From Candidatus Thiodiazotropha sp. (ex Codakia rugifera) (lineage in GTDB: Bacteria > Pseudomonadota > Gammaproteobacteria > Chromatiales > Chromatiaceae): a stretch of DNA of 64,000 bases. The translations under genes and the position numbers were made by a program. The notes under the pieces are model-generated. The model was not told the DNA's origin and did no database searches. It saw nothing but the letters and a program-made list of their open reading frames with translations. Every line of letters begins with the position of its first letter. Positions within the stretch are counted from its first letter, which is position 1. Where the stretch lies: NCBI GenBank assembly GCA_025656675.1, contig JAHXHN010000002.1, forward strand, positions 475,302 through 539,301. The letters are read 5' to 3'. Of the stretch, positions 22,767 to 30,976 are shown in pieces.

Positions 22767-23333
22767 GAATGGCATGGCCACACCCTACTGAATTCACCAG
22801 GTGTACGGGTATGCCACATCGAAGAATAACGACGATAGACGTAATGCATTACAACAAAATCAGTAACTACCTAACACTAGAATACAGACAGGCATTTGAC
22901 TGATACGTGCCTTGCACCACTACCTGTCAACAGGCAAGCAGGCCTATTTTAACTGACTACGGTGGGCTACCCCCCTATAAATCTACTGCTGCCCTGATGG
23001 AAGAGACTGTGGGCCAGTTTACCGGGAGTGACGGAAAGAGGGGGTTAGAGAGGGCGATATATCGGTGATGGAAGTGTAGTTCAGTAAGAATTGCATCCTA
23101 CATTCCATAATCTGTGCTTCCATGTACCACTACTCGTGGCGCCAATACCCATGCGTTTTATGGAAGGAACGGTAATGTTTCCAATGTATTGATGGCTATG
23201 GGGAGCCTCGGATGAAACTGACAAAATGGCCATTATGCGACTTATACTCGCTATGACTGTTGCTGGTTCGATTATTGATTGTAAGAGCTAGTGACAATAA
23301 GCTGTTTACCGATTTTCTATTGATGAAGATTAT
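22767..23333. other. Gene-free region, 567 bases
   Basis: No supportable frame is present on either strand. Short signal-like scraps (for example 23226-23291, encoding MAIMRLILAMTVAGSI then a stop) may be decayed coding sequence. It marks the left border of the AT-richer kinase/sigma-factor island. Confidence 0.55.
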
Positions 23334-25358
23334 TTAAAAACCCCCAATAATTGGTTTTCTTGAAGGTCGTTGTTTCTGTTGTGCCACTATCTCATTGAGT
23401 CGTTGATTGACAGAATCGTATAGAGTTCGGAGTTGATTATTTTCAGGATGATCATCCAATACCCGTGCAATATCAGCCGCTAATTGATTTCCATGGTTGG
23501 ATTGTGCTTTAAGGTTTCCAGTACTAACTCGCCACTGAGAGTTTCTTTCTTGTAGTTGATTGATTTGTAAGTGAAGTTTTTCTAAACGCTGTCGCTCTAT
23601 TTTTTTTTGCGCAAACGTTACTTTCGCTGTTGTAATATCATCAGCCGACGTTTGTAATTGTTCATGTATTGGATCAACGCTCCGTAAATCCTTTAGTAGC
23701 GATTCTGCCAATGAAAAATCGTTGTTTGAGATGGCGGTCTGAATTTGTGCGATCAAGGCTTCAGCGATTTGTGATAAGCCGTGCTCAGCTGTTTGATTTT
23801 TTGATTCTAACAATAGGACTTTTTTGAAGTAATTCAGTGCACTGTCATTTTGTGGTTTTAAGTATTGACCTGCAATCATAGATGAAGTGGCGGCTTGTAG
23901 GTATTGGTTGATTTTCCTCTGTTTAGCGGCATCTGCCGCTGCCAGGTTTCGCGCTTCAATACGTTGGCGGGATTTCGCAATTTGATCTCTCAATTGTTTA
24001 AGCTGTTCCTCGTCCGGCCATAAGTTGTTTAGAGCATCCAATTGTTGGTTGGCTTCATCCAAAGATTGAGTCAGTATGAGTTGTTCCACTTCTAACACAA
24101 GTCGCTGCAGAATGCTTTGTTGGCCGTTATTCGCGATGATGTTACCGCTGTCTTGATCCAAAACTTGCCGGTATAGGGCTAGGGCGTTGCTATCCTCCGG
24201 TGCTACCAGTTTATCTTGTTCAAAAAGTTGATTTGCTCGTGTCAAGGTTTCCTGCCAGGGAGGTGTCTCTAGATCTTGAGAAGTAATTACTGAATTGGGA
24301 TTGTTACCAGTTTGGCTTGTTGGAATTTTATCGCTATCGGTATTAGGGGGTGAGCTAGTTGCATACCAGGTACCTATACCTAGTGCAGCAATAAGACTAA
24401 CGGCCGCTGTTCCGGCAATCAACCAGGTTTTGCTGGATTTTTTCTTTGTGTTTCTAGCTTGTCCCAGTTCTCTAGTAAAATTCGTGCTGCTGTTTATTTC
24501 CGGGACATTTTCCGGCCATAGTGATATTAGTGGAGCTGTTAATTTTTCTGGCAGGTCTATTATACTTCGTAGCTCATTTCCTAAGGCTTCCGCGCTGGTT
24601 ATACGATCATCTGGGTCCTTGGCCAACAGCTGATCGATAAGATATTGCAGTCGGGAGGTTGCTTTTGGTAAATGTGGTATGTCGGCACTGATGTGTTGCA
24701 TTGCTACGTTCATCATGCTTTCGCCGCGATAGGGATGGTAACCCGTCAGTAATTCAAACAAGGTAATACCAAGGGAGTATATGTCGGCACGACCATCCAA
24801 GGTTCTGCCGGAAATCTGTTCCGGGCTCATGTAAGCCGGCGTGCCGAGCATGGCGCCCGTCACTGTCATATGCGTAAGGGACTCGGCTTGTCGAGCGATA
24901 CCAAAATCGGTCAATACGGCATGCTTTGGATTACGATACAAAATGTTGGCGGGTTTGATATCTCGGTGTATAAATCCACGGTCGTGTGCTACTTGCAGGG
25001 CCTGCGTTATCTGCAAAATGACTTGCAGCAAATCCTTGAGCGTGAGTTGTTCAGCCTGAGATCGTAAATCACCGCCGCTTAGGTATTCCATGGCCATGAA
25101 ATACTGGCTATTGAATTCCCCAATATCGTAGACAGGAATAATATGGGGGTGATTGAGTTGAGCAATGATGCGACCTTCCCGTTTAAAACGTGCACCGAAT
25201 TTTGGGTCTGAGGTGAGTATCCCCTTGACCAGCTTAAGTGCCACGCGACGATTAAGGTTTTGCTGAACGGCAAGATAAACATCAGCACTGCCTCCGGACC
25301 CAACCTTGCGGATAATTGTGTAACCGGGAATTGGAGTACCAGGATTTAGAGTGGCCAT
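23334..25358 (-). CDS. Transmembrane Ser/Thr protein kinase (PknB/PknT type)
   Basis: With ATG at 25358 the protein has about 674 residues; an upstream in-frame start at 25457 seems too early. The kinase domain (~10-280) shows the G-loop KVGSGGSADVYLA, ATP-binding Lys in VALKLVKG, HRDIKPAN and DFGIAR, with GTPAYMSPEQ in the P+1 loop: a complete active Hanks kinase. A single membrane helix (~307-328) precedes a long glutamine-rich, alpha-helical extracytoplasmic part with TPR-like repeats (ALNYFKKVLLLESKNQTAEHGL). This is the layout of a sensor kinase facing the periplasm. It lies 3 kb from a kinase-linked ECF sigma gene. Confidence 0.92.
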   Translation of the reverse strand: MATLNPGTPIPGYTIIRKVGSGGSADVYLAVQQNLNRRVALKLVKGILTSDPKFGARFKREGRIIAQLNHPHIIPVYDIGEFNSQYFMAMEYLSGGDLRSQAEQLTLKDLLQVILQITQALQVAHDRGFIHRDIKPANILYRNPKHAVLTDFGIARQAESLTHMTVTGAMLGTPAYMSPEQISGRTLDGRADIYSLGITLFELLTGYHPYRGESMMNVAMQHISADIPHLPKATSRLQYLIDQLLAKDPDDRITSAEALGNELRSIIDLPEKLTAPLISLWPENVPEINSSTNFTRELGQARNTKKKSSKTWLIAGTAAVSLIAALGIGTWYATSSPPNTDSDKIPTSQTGNNPNSVITSQDLETPPWQETLTRANQLFEQDKLVAPEDSNALALYRQVLDQDSGNIIANNGQQSILQRLVLEVEQLILTQSLDEANQQLDALNNLWPDEEQLKQLRDQIAKSRQRIEARNLAAADAAKQRKINQYLQAATSSMIAGQYLKPQNDSALNYFKKVLLLESKNQTAEHGLSQIAEALIAQIQTAISNNDFSLAESLLKDLRSVDPIHEQLQTSADDITTAKVTFAQKKIERQRLEKLHLQINQLQERNSQWRVSTGNLKAQSNHGNQLAADIARVLDDHPENNQLRTLYDSVNQRLNEIVAQQKQRPSRKPIIGGF

Positions 25359-25492
25359 GATAAGATGTGAGAATTCTCTAAACGGGTCAGTGTACGATTC
25401 TAAGCATTGTATATTTTGTGTTCCAGACTGACCACAATCAATACCGTAAATTGTCACTGTAGAATCGTAGAAGAGGATTATTAGGGGGTTTT

Positions 25493-26251
25493 ATGAAAGA
25501 ACGCTTGCTACTGGTGGGTGTCATTTGGTTAATATCGACTGCGCTATGCGCGCAGGAGAATCAGAAAGTGGGCTACATGGGCAGTGTCGCCTTTGGTTAT
25601 ACTAATTTGGACTTTGATGCCAAGCTCGATTCCACACCAAGTTTTCAGTCCATAGTGGTGACTGGTGGCTTGATGTTTGAAAGCTATTATGTGAATTTGA
25701 GTTACGCTGATTCAGTTGGTAATACATCAATCTCAGAAGAAGAAGATGTTGGTGATGCAGGGCGCACCGATTTGGACTTGACGTTTGGATATCGAGTGAG
25801 TGATGCTTTGAGCGTTTTTCTGGGTTACAAGGACAGTGAAACTGATATCGATTTTAAATTGCGTGATGATGATGTGGTACGTAAGGAATATTATCGCAAG
25901 GACGGTTGGTTTGCTGGTGCCACGTACAATATAGGTTTGAAGTCTGCTGGTACCTTAAGTCTTAGTCTTGGCTATGTGGATTTGAAAACGGATGATTTAT
26001 TCAAAGCTGATGTGGAAGATGATGATGAACCCGATGTAAATGATTTCGATGACCTCACCGGTCGCCACAAGGGCGATGCGGATGGTTGGAGTTATGGCAT
26101 CAACTGGCTGGTGCCGGTAAACAATAATTTGTTTATCAATACCACTTATAAAATTAATGACTATGATGAGGAGATTAAGTTTGAGGGTAAGAAGTATTCT
26201 GCCGATCAAAAACTCACTTTTTTTAATGTAGGTGTAATTTATCTGTTTTGA
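25493..26251 (+). CDS. Predicted outer-membrane beta-barrel protein
   Basis: The 252-residue precursor has a signal peptide ending near STALCAQE. Alternating hydrophobic/aromatic strands run throughout (GSVAFGYTNLDFD, YYVNLSYADS, DLDLTFGYRVSDALSVFLGYKDS, SLSLGYVDLKTDD), and the chain ends in FNVGVIYLF, the terminal-Phe signal for outer-membrane assembly. Acidic loops (DVEDDDEPDVNDFDD) suggest cation or calcium contact. It is divergent from the transmembrane kinase, sharing a 134-base promoter region; it may be a target or sensor partner. It lacks the local sigma-factor motif. Confidence 0.8.
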   Translation: MKERLLLVGVIWLISTALCAQENQKVGYMGSVAFGYTNLDFDAKLDSTPSFQSIVVTGGLMFESYYVNLSYADSVGNTSISEEEDVGDAGRTDLDLTFGYRVSDALSVFLGYKDSETDIDFKLRDDDVVRKEYYRKDGWFAGATYNIGLKSAGTLSLSLGYVDLKTDDLFKADVEDDDEPDVNDFDDLTGRHKGDADGWSYGINWLVPVNNNLFINTTYKINDYDEEIKFEGKKYSADQKLTFFNVGVIYLF

Positions 26252-26283
26252 TGCTTACCTGTTTTGTAAATATTACAAATTAT

Positions 26284-26305
26284 CATTCCCTTGTTTGCGG
26301 GAATG
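26284..26305. terminator. Hairpin between the beta-barrel gene and the sigma-factor gene
   Basis: CATTCCC (26284-26290) pairs with GGGAATG (26299-26305) around an 8-base loop, ~33 bases past the beta-barrel stop. T tracts are weak. It probably helps end transcription of the convergent genes. Confidence 0.4.
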
Positions 26306-26379
26306 GCGGTTGAGCCACTCAGCCAGCATGATATGTATACTACCAACGGTAACTATATCGTGTAGATTGCTTTTTTCTG

Positions 26380-26967
26380 CTATTTCTTGCTAACTGGATT
26401 CCCCATCTCTTTTGCAAGCCACGCCTTGGCGATTTTAATATCTTCAAACAAAGTGGTTTTTGACACGCATAATACTTCCCCTGTCTCATCATAGGTCAAA
26501 CCGCCAAAAAACATCAGTTCAATGGCTTTAGCGCCACGTTCATCAAATTCAGCCAGTCTTTGCAGGGCTTCGTCCAGCTCGATGACAGCATCTTGGTTGT
26601 TGTCACTGACATACACCGAATCGTCCAGTGTGATTTGTTTCAAGCTACCGCCACGTTTGCCTCTTTTTTTAGAGCGGGCGTGGTCCACCAAAATTCGGCG
26701 CATGGTTTGAGCGGCCAGCGCAAAAAAGTGTACTCGATCCTGGGCTTGTGTTTCTTTGCCCGCCAAACGCAAATAGGCTTCATTGACCAAGGCCGTAGCC
26801 TGCAAGGTGTGATTATAACGCTCCTTGCGCATGTATGACGCCGCCAGGCGGCGCAATTCGTCGTAAACTTTTGATAGCAACTGGTCATGTGCATGTTGGT
26901 CACCATTTCTGACTGCGGCGAGCAATTGTGTCACTTCATTTTCAGAATCAAACATGGTTTTTCCCAT
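26380..26967 (-). CDS. ECF-type RNA polymerase sigma factor of the Ser/Thr-kinase-linked group
   Basis: The 195-residue protein has sigma region 2 (RLAASYMRKERYNHTLQATALVNEAYLRLAG...FFALAAQTMRRILVDHARSKKRGKRGG) and region 4 with GLTYDETGEVLCVSKTTLFEDIKIAKAWL. The TLQATALVNEAYLRL sequence replaces the acidic core-binding motif of normal ECFs and is typical of the kinase-associated groups (ECF43 and relatives). In Vibrio EcfP/PknT, kinase phosphorylation of a region-2 Thr supplies the missing negative charge; Thr54 or Thr58 here are candidates by position. No anti-sigma gene is nearby, but two kinases are. ATG 26955 is an alternative start. Confidence 0.88.
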   Translation of the reverse strand: MGKTMFDSENEVTQLLAAVRNGDQHAHDQLLSKVYDELRRLAASYMRKERYNHTLQATALVNEAYLRLAGKETQAQDRVHFFALAAQTMRRILVDHARSKKRGKRGGSLKQITLDDSVYVSDNNQDAVIELDEALQRLAEFDERGAKAIELMFFGGLTYDETGEVLCVSKTTLFEDIKIAKAWLAKEMGNPVSKK

Positions 26968-27017
26968 ACAGGGTATCAGTTGGGTGAATGGTACTTGAGC
27001 TATACCACCCGGTAAAT

Positions 27018-27053
27018 ATTTTTACCGAACGATCAGGTTGTGAATAGCGCTTT
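27018..27053 (+). promoter_or_regulatory. Shared bipartite promoter motif, copy 1
   Basis: ATTTTTACCGAACGA (27018-27032), 15 bases, then CGCTTT (27048-27053), about 60 bases before the ATG at 27116. GAAC is the usual ECF -35 core. Copies with identical spacing precede both lipoprotein genes (29839-29868 and 29997-30032). Confidence 0.75.
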
Positions 27054-27115
27054 ATCCAGTAGCAGGCAAATTAACCTGACTTTAACCGTTACAACCATTG
27101 AAGAAGGAAAGTACC

Positions 27116-28045
27116 ATGAATAAAGTGATCAGTTTTCTATCTATCACAACCATATCTATTTCCACTGCCGCCGTGAATCCAGCGGTCCATGCACAGGGTA
27201 GTGTACAATTTAATCTGGAGTCCCGTGGACCTGGCGCTGGCTATAACCATACCATGATGGACCGACGTGTGGCTCAACCCAAGAGTATTTTAAAAGGCAG
27301 TGTGGCCAACCGGGCTATACACAATGAACAGCGTTTTTTACGTCAGCTGGGCCCGAATGTTCGCGACGACATGCGCCATCGCGGCGATGTGGTCAGACAC
27401 ACCCGACAGAATGGGAAAATCAAAGCGACCCTGAGTCAGAAAGCTCGAATACCGAGGACCCGCTACGATGTGCGTAAGTTGTCTCCTGAAGTGCGTCAAA
27501 ATCTTAATAAACGCGGTAATGTGGCCAGACAGGCGCGGGTAAATAGCCATATGAGCGGTGCAGCCAGTTCCAAAACGCAAACACCAAGAGTTCGATTTGA
27601 AACGAGACTTCGCGTCCGTGGCGCCAGTTACAGTCCTAGCTCTCCTCGTAACAGAACCACCAAACCAAAAGGTATCCTCAAAAACAAAAACACCCTAAAT
27701 ACCGTGAAAAGAGGTAGGAAGTTACGTACCTTGGGTAAGGTCGCCGCGGGCGGTGTGATGGTCGCGGGTGCTACAGTAGTGGCTGAAACAGCCTTGGGTG
27801 TCGACATCCCCGATGCGATCGACGCTGTTGAGTGGACCTACGGTACTTTTAAGGATCCACGTAAGGCACCTCGGCGATTTAACAAATTGGGTAGAGATTC
27901 CTTGCGTACACTGGACAAGGCGGGTCGTTCCCTGACCAATCCGAACAAAATGGCTAAAAATCTGGAAAATGGCGCTAAAAAAGCCGCAAAATCGATCAGT
28001 AAAGCTGGCTGTTCCGTTGGTAAGTTGTTTGGTGCCAAATGCTAA
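27116..28045 (+). CDS. Exported, highly basic protein of unknown function
   Basis: The ATG at 27116 has AAGGAA seven bases upstream and gives a 309-residue precursor (a TTG 18 bases earlier is less likely). A signal peptide ends near NPAVHAQG. The mature chain is rich in Arg, Lys and Asn with loosely repeated units (NRAIHNEQRFLRQLGPNVRDDMRHRGDVVRHTRQNGKI and later RKLSPEVRQNLNKRGNVARQARVNSHM), a glycine/alanine hydrophobic stretch (KVAAGGVMVAGATVVAETALG) and a lysine-rich end with two Cys. It could bind nucleic acid, lipid A or peptidoglycan. The sigma-type motif upstream puts it in the island's regulon. Family unknown. Confidence 0.75.
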   Translation: MNKVISFLSITTISISTAAVNPAVHAQGSVQFNLESRGPGAGYNHTMMDRRVAQPKSILKGSVANRAIHNEQRFLRQLGPNVRDDMRHRGDVVRHTRQNGKIKATLSQKARIPRTRYDVRKLSPEVRQNLNKRGNVARQARVNSHMSGAASSKTQTPRVRFETRLRVRGASYSPSSPRNRTTKPKGILKNKNTLNTVKRGRKLRTLGKVAAGGVMVAGATVVAETALGVDIPDAIDAVEWTYGTFKDPRKAPRRFNKLGRDSLRTLDKAGRSLTNPNKMAKNLENGAKKAAKSISKAGCSVGKLFGAKC

Positions 28046-28077
28046 TCACGCCCTTATTAGATCCTTTCGAAACCACT

Positions 28078-28103
28078 AAAATCCGCGCTATGCGCGGGTT
28101 TTT
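28078..28103. terminator. Bidirectional intrinsic terminator
   Basis: CCGCGC (28083-28088), loop TAT, GCGCGG (28092-28097) flanked by AAAA and TTTTT. It lies between the convergent basic-protein and kinase genes; the kinase stop lies in its T tract. Confidence 0.9.
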
Positions 28104-29166
28104 ATGTTTGAATCAATGCTCGAATCTGCATGCTCAATTCCGTGCAGGACTGCAAGCGCTTGTGTTGATCCTTCACCAGCAACTGATCAACAATGGTTTG
28201 GACCGGTGCCAGTTTGTAACCATCGCAACTGGTTGTGGGTAGCGGCGGGGGTTCTTCTGTAAGCACTTTTTTTGCTACCGCTAAGCGGTCTAGCGCAATA
28301 AAAGGCTTGTTGGTTGTAAATAATTCAAACATCAGTATTCCCAGAGACCATAGATCGGTTCGGTAATCTACGCCCCGGCCGTGCCACTGTTCTGGTGACA
28401 TATAGCTTGGTGTTCCTAAAATTTGACCAGTGGCTGTCAGCTTTGTATCGGCAAACTTGGCAATACCAAAGTCAATCAACTTAATTTGCTCGTGTTGATC
28501 GAGTAATACATTGTTGGACTTGATATCCCTATGCGCCAGACCTTGAGCATGTGCCTGGGCCAGTACATCGCTGAGATTGAGGATGATATTCAGGCATTGG
28601 GAAAAGGGCAGGGGTCCTTGATTGAGGTATTCATCTAGGCCATTGCCATCAATAAATTCCATGGCAATGGCGGCATATTCTTCAGTGTTAAAGGACTCAA
28701 ACAGGTGACACAAAGCAGGGTGGTCTAGGCTGGTCAAAACCTTGGCTTCCAGCATAAAGCGACGTTGTGCATCTTCAGCAGCTACGGTAAAGCGAGGAAG
28801 AAGCTTGAGTGCAACTTTACCGTATTGCGGATGCTCGGCAAGGTAAACCACACCCATTCCACCGCGACCTAATTCTTCGAGTATCTGGTATTCGCCTACT
28901 GTTTGCGGGCGTTGTAACTCTTTGGCTGCCTGCAGGACTGGCGTGACAATGTCCTGATTCCCTTGCTCCAGCTGGTCGTGGGATTCCAACAAGGCTTCTA
29001 TTTCCCGGCGTAATTCGTTGTTTTCCTCACACACCATGTCAAGATAATCGCGCCGGTGACTGGGGTTTTTATCCACCAGGTGGCGAAAAATACTTTGTAT
29101 TTGTTGCCAGCGATGTTTGTCCACGAAAGCTTTTCCATGTGCCTTTTGTAAACTGACAAGCCACAT
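28102..29166 (-). CDS. Cytoplasmic Ser/Thr protein kinase with ECF-linked N-terminal extension
   Basis: ATG at 29166 gives about 354 residues; an in-frame GTG at 29199 is an alternative. The first ~90 residues (HRWQQIQSIFRHLVDKNPSHRRDYLDMVCEENNELRREIEALLESHD) are the helical extension seen on kinases that partner ECF sigma factors. The kinase domain has GRGGMGVVYLAE, the Lys in KVALKLL, AHRDIKSNNVLL, DFGIAKF and GTPSYMSPEQ, so it should be active. The chain ends with the kinase fold and has no membrane helix, unlike its neighbour at 23.3 kb. It is the best candidate to phosphorylate the local sigma factor. Confidence 0.9.
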   Translation of the reverse strand: MWLVSLQKAHGKAFVDKHRWQQIQSIFRHLVDKNPSHRRDYLDMVCEENNELRREIEALLESHDQLEQGNQDIVTPVLQAAKELQRPQTVGEYQILEELGRGGMGVVYLAEHPQYGKVALKLLPRFTVAAEDAQRRFMLEAKVLTSLDHPALCHLFESFNTEEYAAIAMEFIDGNGLDEYLNQGPLPFSQCLNIILNLSDVLAQAHAQGLAHRDIKSNNVLLDQHEQIKLIDFGIAKFADTKLTATGQILGTPSYMSPEQWHGRGVDYRTDLWSLGILMFELFTTNKPFIALDRLAVAKKVLTEEPPPLPTTSCDGYKLAPVQTIVDQLLVKDQHKRLQSCTELSMQIRALIQT

Positions 29167-29273
29167 CTTGATCAAGGGTATTCTTAATGCCCTGAACACG
29201 ACATATTAGGTTGCCGGGTTGATTACGGTTAAATTCCAATGTCGATAGTTTACAGGATCTATTCGGATAGGGT

Positions 29274-29298
29274 GAAAAAAGGGCGGCACAAGGCCGCC
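29274..29298 (-). terminator. Intrinsic terminator of the minus-strand lipoprotein gene
   Basis: On the minus strand GGCGGC, loop CTTGT, GCCGCC is followed by CTTTTTT (plus-strand A tract 29275-29280). It lies ~43 bases after the stop of the gene ending at 29341. Confidence 0.85.
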
Positions 29299-29340
29299 AA
29301 TTGGAGAAAAAAGTGTTTTTTTAGGATTAGTAGGCCCTTC

Positions 29341-29778
29341 TCATCCCCAGGTCAGTCGACGCAATTGAATAACCAGGTTACGTTTGTCGTTGCTATGCCA
29401 TTCACCGTTGTGAATGGTAGTGAATTCATAGGTCATGCCTTTGGATTGGTACAGATTGGGGCCAATTTTGGTGTAGATAACAGGTTTGCCATTATTGGGG
29501 GTCACCATGATGCCGTCGTATGTGTGGCGGATGCGGTTGATGCGACTACCGTGGCCCAACAGCTGCCAGTTTCCGGTTAGGTCGATTTCTTCAAAATTAT
29601 TGCCGTAATTACCAGTTTCAACTTCTTGGGAGCGGCTGTTGTAACGATCATTGATGTCTTGGATTGTTGCCCAGATATCTGGATTATTGAGGTTACGCTC
29701 CAAGTTGGTGGCGATGGAGGAGCATCCGGTAGAAGCCGTTAACAACAGTATCAGATATACCAAGTTAATTTTGTTCAT
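29341..29778 (-). CDS. Lipoprotein, paralogue of the lipoprotein at 30.1 kb
   Basis: The 145-residue precursor has a lipobox LTASTGCSS (Cys ~19). The C-terminal ~80 residues (DLTGNWQLLGHGSRINRIRHTYDGIMVTP...GPNLYQ...WHSNDKRNLVIQLRRL) align along their length with the protein encoded at 30096-30563 (NLSGSW...FQKTYTGYHVIP...GENLYQ...WRSNDRRNLEIEL). It should sit in the envelope. The same bipartite promoter motif lies 60 bases upstream. Function unknown; likely a small beta-sandwich induced by the island's sigma factor. Confidence 0.8.
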   Translation of the reverse strand: MNKINLVYLILLLTASTGCSSIATNLERNLNNPDIWATIQDINDRYNSRSQEVETGNYGNNFEEIDLTGNWQLLGHGSRINRIRHTYDGIMVTPNNGKPVIYTKIGPNLYQSKGMTYEFTTIHNGEWHSNDKRNLVIQLRRLTWG

Positions 29779-29838
29779 GTGTCTTCTCCAGTAGAGTTTA
29801 TGTGTGATTACCCGCTATTTCGAGCGGTTCTACTAGTT

Positions 29839-29868
29839 AAAGCGAGCTTCGTACCGCATTCGTTCAGA
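29839..29868 (-). promoter_or_regulatory. Shared bipartite promoter motif, copy 2
   Basis: On the minus strand CTGAACGA ends at 29860, then 15 bases (29859-29845), then CGCTTT (29844-29839), 60 bases before the ATG at 29778. The element is preceded by a T tract, exactly as in the other two copies. Confidence 0.75.
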
Positions 29869-29996
29869 AAAAATAAATAATAATTACCTTATTAAAATAA
29901 TAAGTAACAAGAAGAAATTTTATCCGCAATTCGTGAAATTCGAAGAGTCCAACTAAGTTGGATAGGTTGTGGCAGGTGCGAATCGAATATTTCTAT

Positions 29997-30032
29997 ATTT
30001 TTTCCGAACGATTTTGATAGAGGTGACGCTTT
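29997..30032 (+). promoter_or_regulatory. Shared bipartite promoter motif, copy 3
   Basis: TTTTTTCCGAACGA ends at 30011, followed by 15 bases and CGCTTT (30027-30032), 63 bases before the ATG at 30096. Spacing and both boxes equal those of copies 1 and 2. Confidence 0.75.
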
Positions 30033-30095
30033 CATAAGTGAGAGCAATACATTCATTATAAATGACATTGTAAATACTCAAATTGGAGAACAGTC

Positions 30096-30563
30096 ATGAA
30101 ATCTATCAAATACATTGCCGTCACCACCCTGTTACTTGTCTCTTTCTCAGCCTGTGCAGATCTTGAAAAAGGCCGTGCTTTTCAAGCCTTCTTTAGTGCG
30201 ATTGCCAAAGTGGCCGATCAACAACAAGCCCAATCTGGTGGTTATCAGCAAGGTTTTTACGAAGGCGAGTACTACGACAATGGTTATCAGGAGGTGGGAT
30301 ACAATAAGCAAGGTCCTGTTATTTTTAATCTAAGTGGTAGCTGGGGTATGCGTGGTGGCAAAAAGAACCGCTTCCAAAAAACCTACACCGGCTACCATGT
30401 AATTCCGGTGGGGCGTGGTAAAGGCGTACACTACAACGAAGTTGGTGAAAATCTTTACCAAGATGCCAATAGCTCAGGCACTTATGAGGTTATTGATCGT
30501 GACTACATGATTTGGCGCAGCAACGACAGACGAAACCTGGAGATTGAGTTGTTTCGTCAGTAG
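30096..30563 (+). CDS. Lipoprotein, paralogue of the lipoprotein at 29.3 kb
   Basis: The 155-residue precursor starts MKSIKYIAVTTLLLVSFSACADLEKG, a lipobox with Cys ~20. A Gln/Gly/Tyr-rich linker (QQQAQSGGYQQGFYEGEYYDNGYQEVGY) leads to the conserved ~75-residue domain shared with the neighbour (NLSGSWGMRGGKKNRFQKTYTGYHVIP...WRSNDRRNLEIELFRQ). A GGAGAA ribosome site precedes the ATG. The two genes are divergent, each with its own copy of the bipartite promoter motif. Function unknown. Confidence 0.8.
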   Translation: MKSIKYIAVTTLLLVSFSACADLEKGRAFQAFFSAIAKVADQQQAQSGGYQQGFYEGEYYDNGYQEVGYNKQGPVIFNLSGSWGMRGGKKNRFQKTYTGYHVIPVGRGKGVHYNEVGENLYQDANSSGTYEVIDRDYMIWRSNDRRNLEIELFRQ

Positions 30564-30976
30564 TGTTCCAAACGATATTCTCCCCAACACTAGTTTACGA
30601 TTAACTTAATTCCTGGGTAGTGTAACTAATAAATACACTGGACAAATTTGTTTTAAAAATATAGACGTCAAGTGGTTGTGTATTTTACAGTCCTGGTAGA
30701 CATTTGGATTTGTGCAGCAAGAATTTGAGGATTACCTTGCAAGGAACCGTCTGAAAAGTACAGTTTTCTGCGAGTGCGCTGTTGCTCCTGTCCTAGATGT
30801 GGTACAAGTTGGCCGCCACGATGGGCAGCCCGGCTCATCAAGGTAGCGAAGTAGACCAGATATGGATGTAGAAGGGTGTACAGCTGTGGCAGAGCCACAG
30901 CCTACTTAATTTACCTAGGGTGCGGCTATGCCGCACCTATGATAATGACACCAGTCGTTTCTAAATTTCAAAGGAA
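30564..30976. other. Intergenic region with degraded sequence and hairpins
   Basis: A 413-base region separating the kinase/sigma island from the dsr-linked operon. One plus-strand frame (30700-30790) reads FVQQEFEDYLARNRL, faintly like the N-terminus of IS91-type transposases, but soon loses similarity. Two hairpins follow at 30883-30937. No intact gene is visible. Confidence 0.5.
30883..30937. repeat. Tandem hairpins (REP-like)
   Basis: CTGTGGC-AGA-GCCACAG (30884-30900) and GGTGCGGC-TAT-GCCGCACC (30919-30937) stand 18 bases apart, just after the stop of the minus-strand operon. They may end or stabilise its mRNA; neither has a long T tract. Confidence 0.6.

Noticed and set aside
30700-30830. 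Plus-strand frame with FVQQEFEDYL, faintly like an IS91-type transposase start
   Set aside because: Similarity covers about ten residues and the expected zinc-binding cysteines do not follow; not enough for a pseudogene call.
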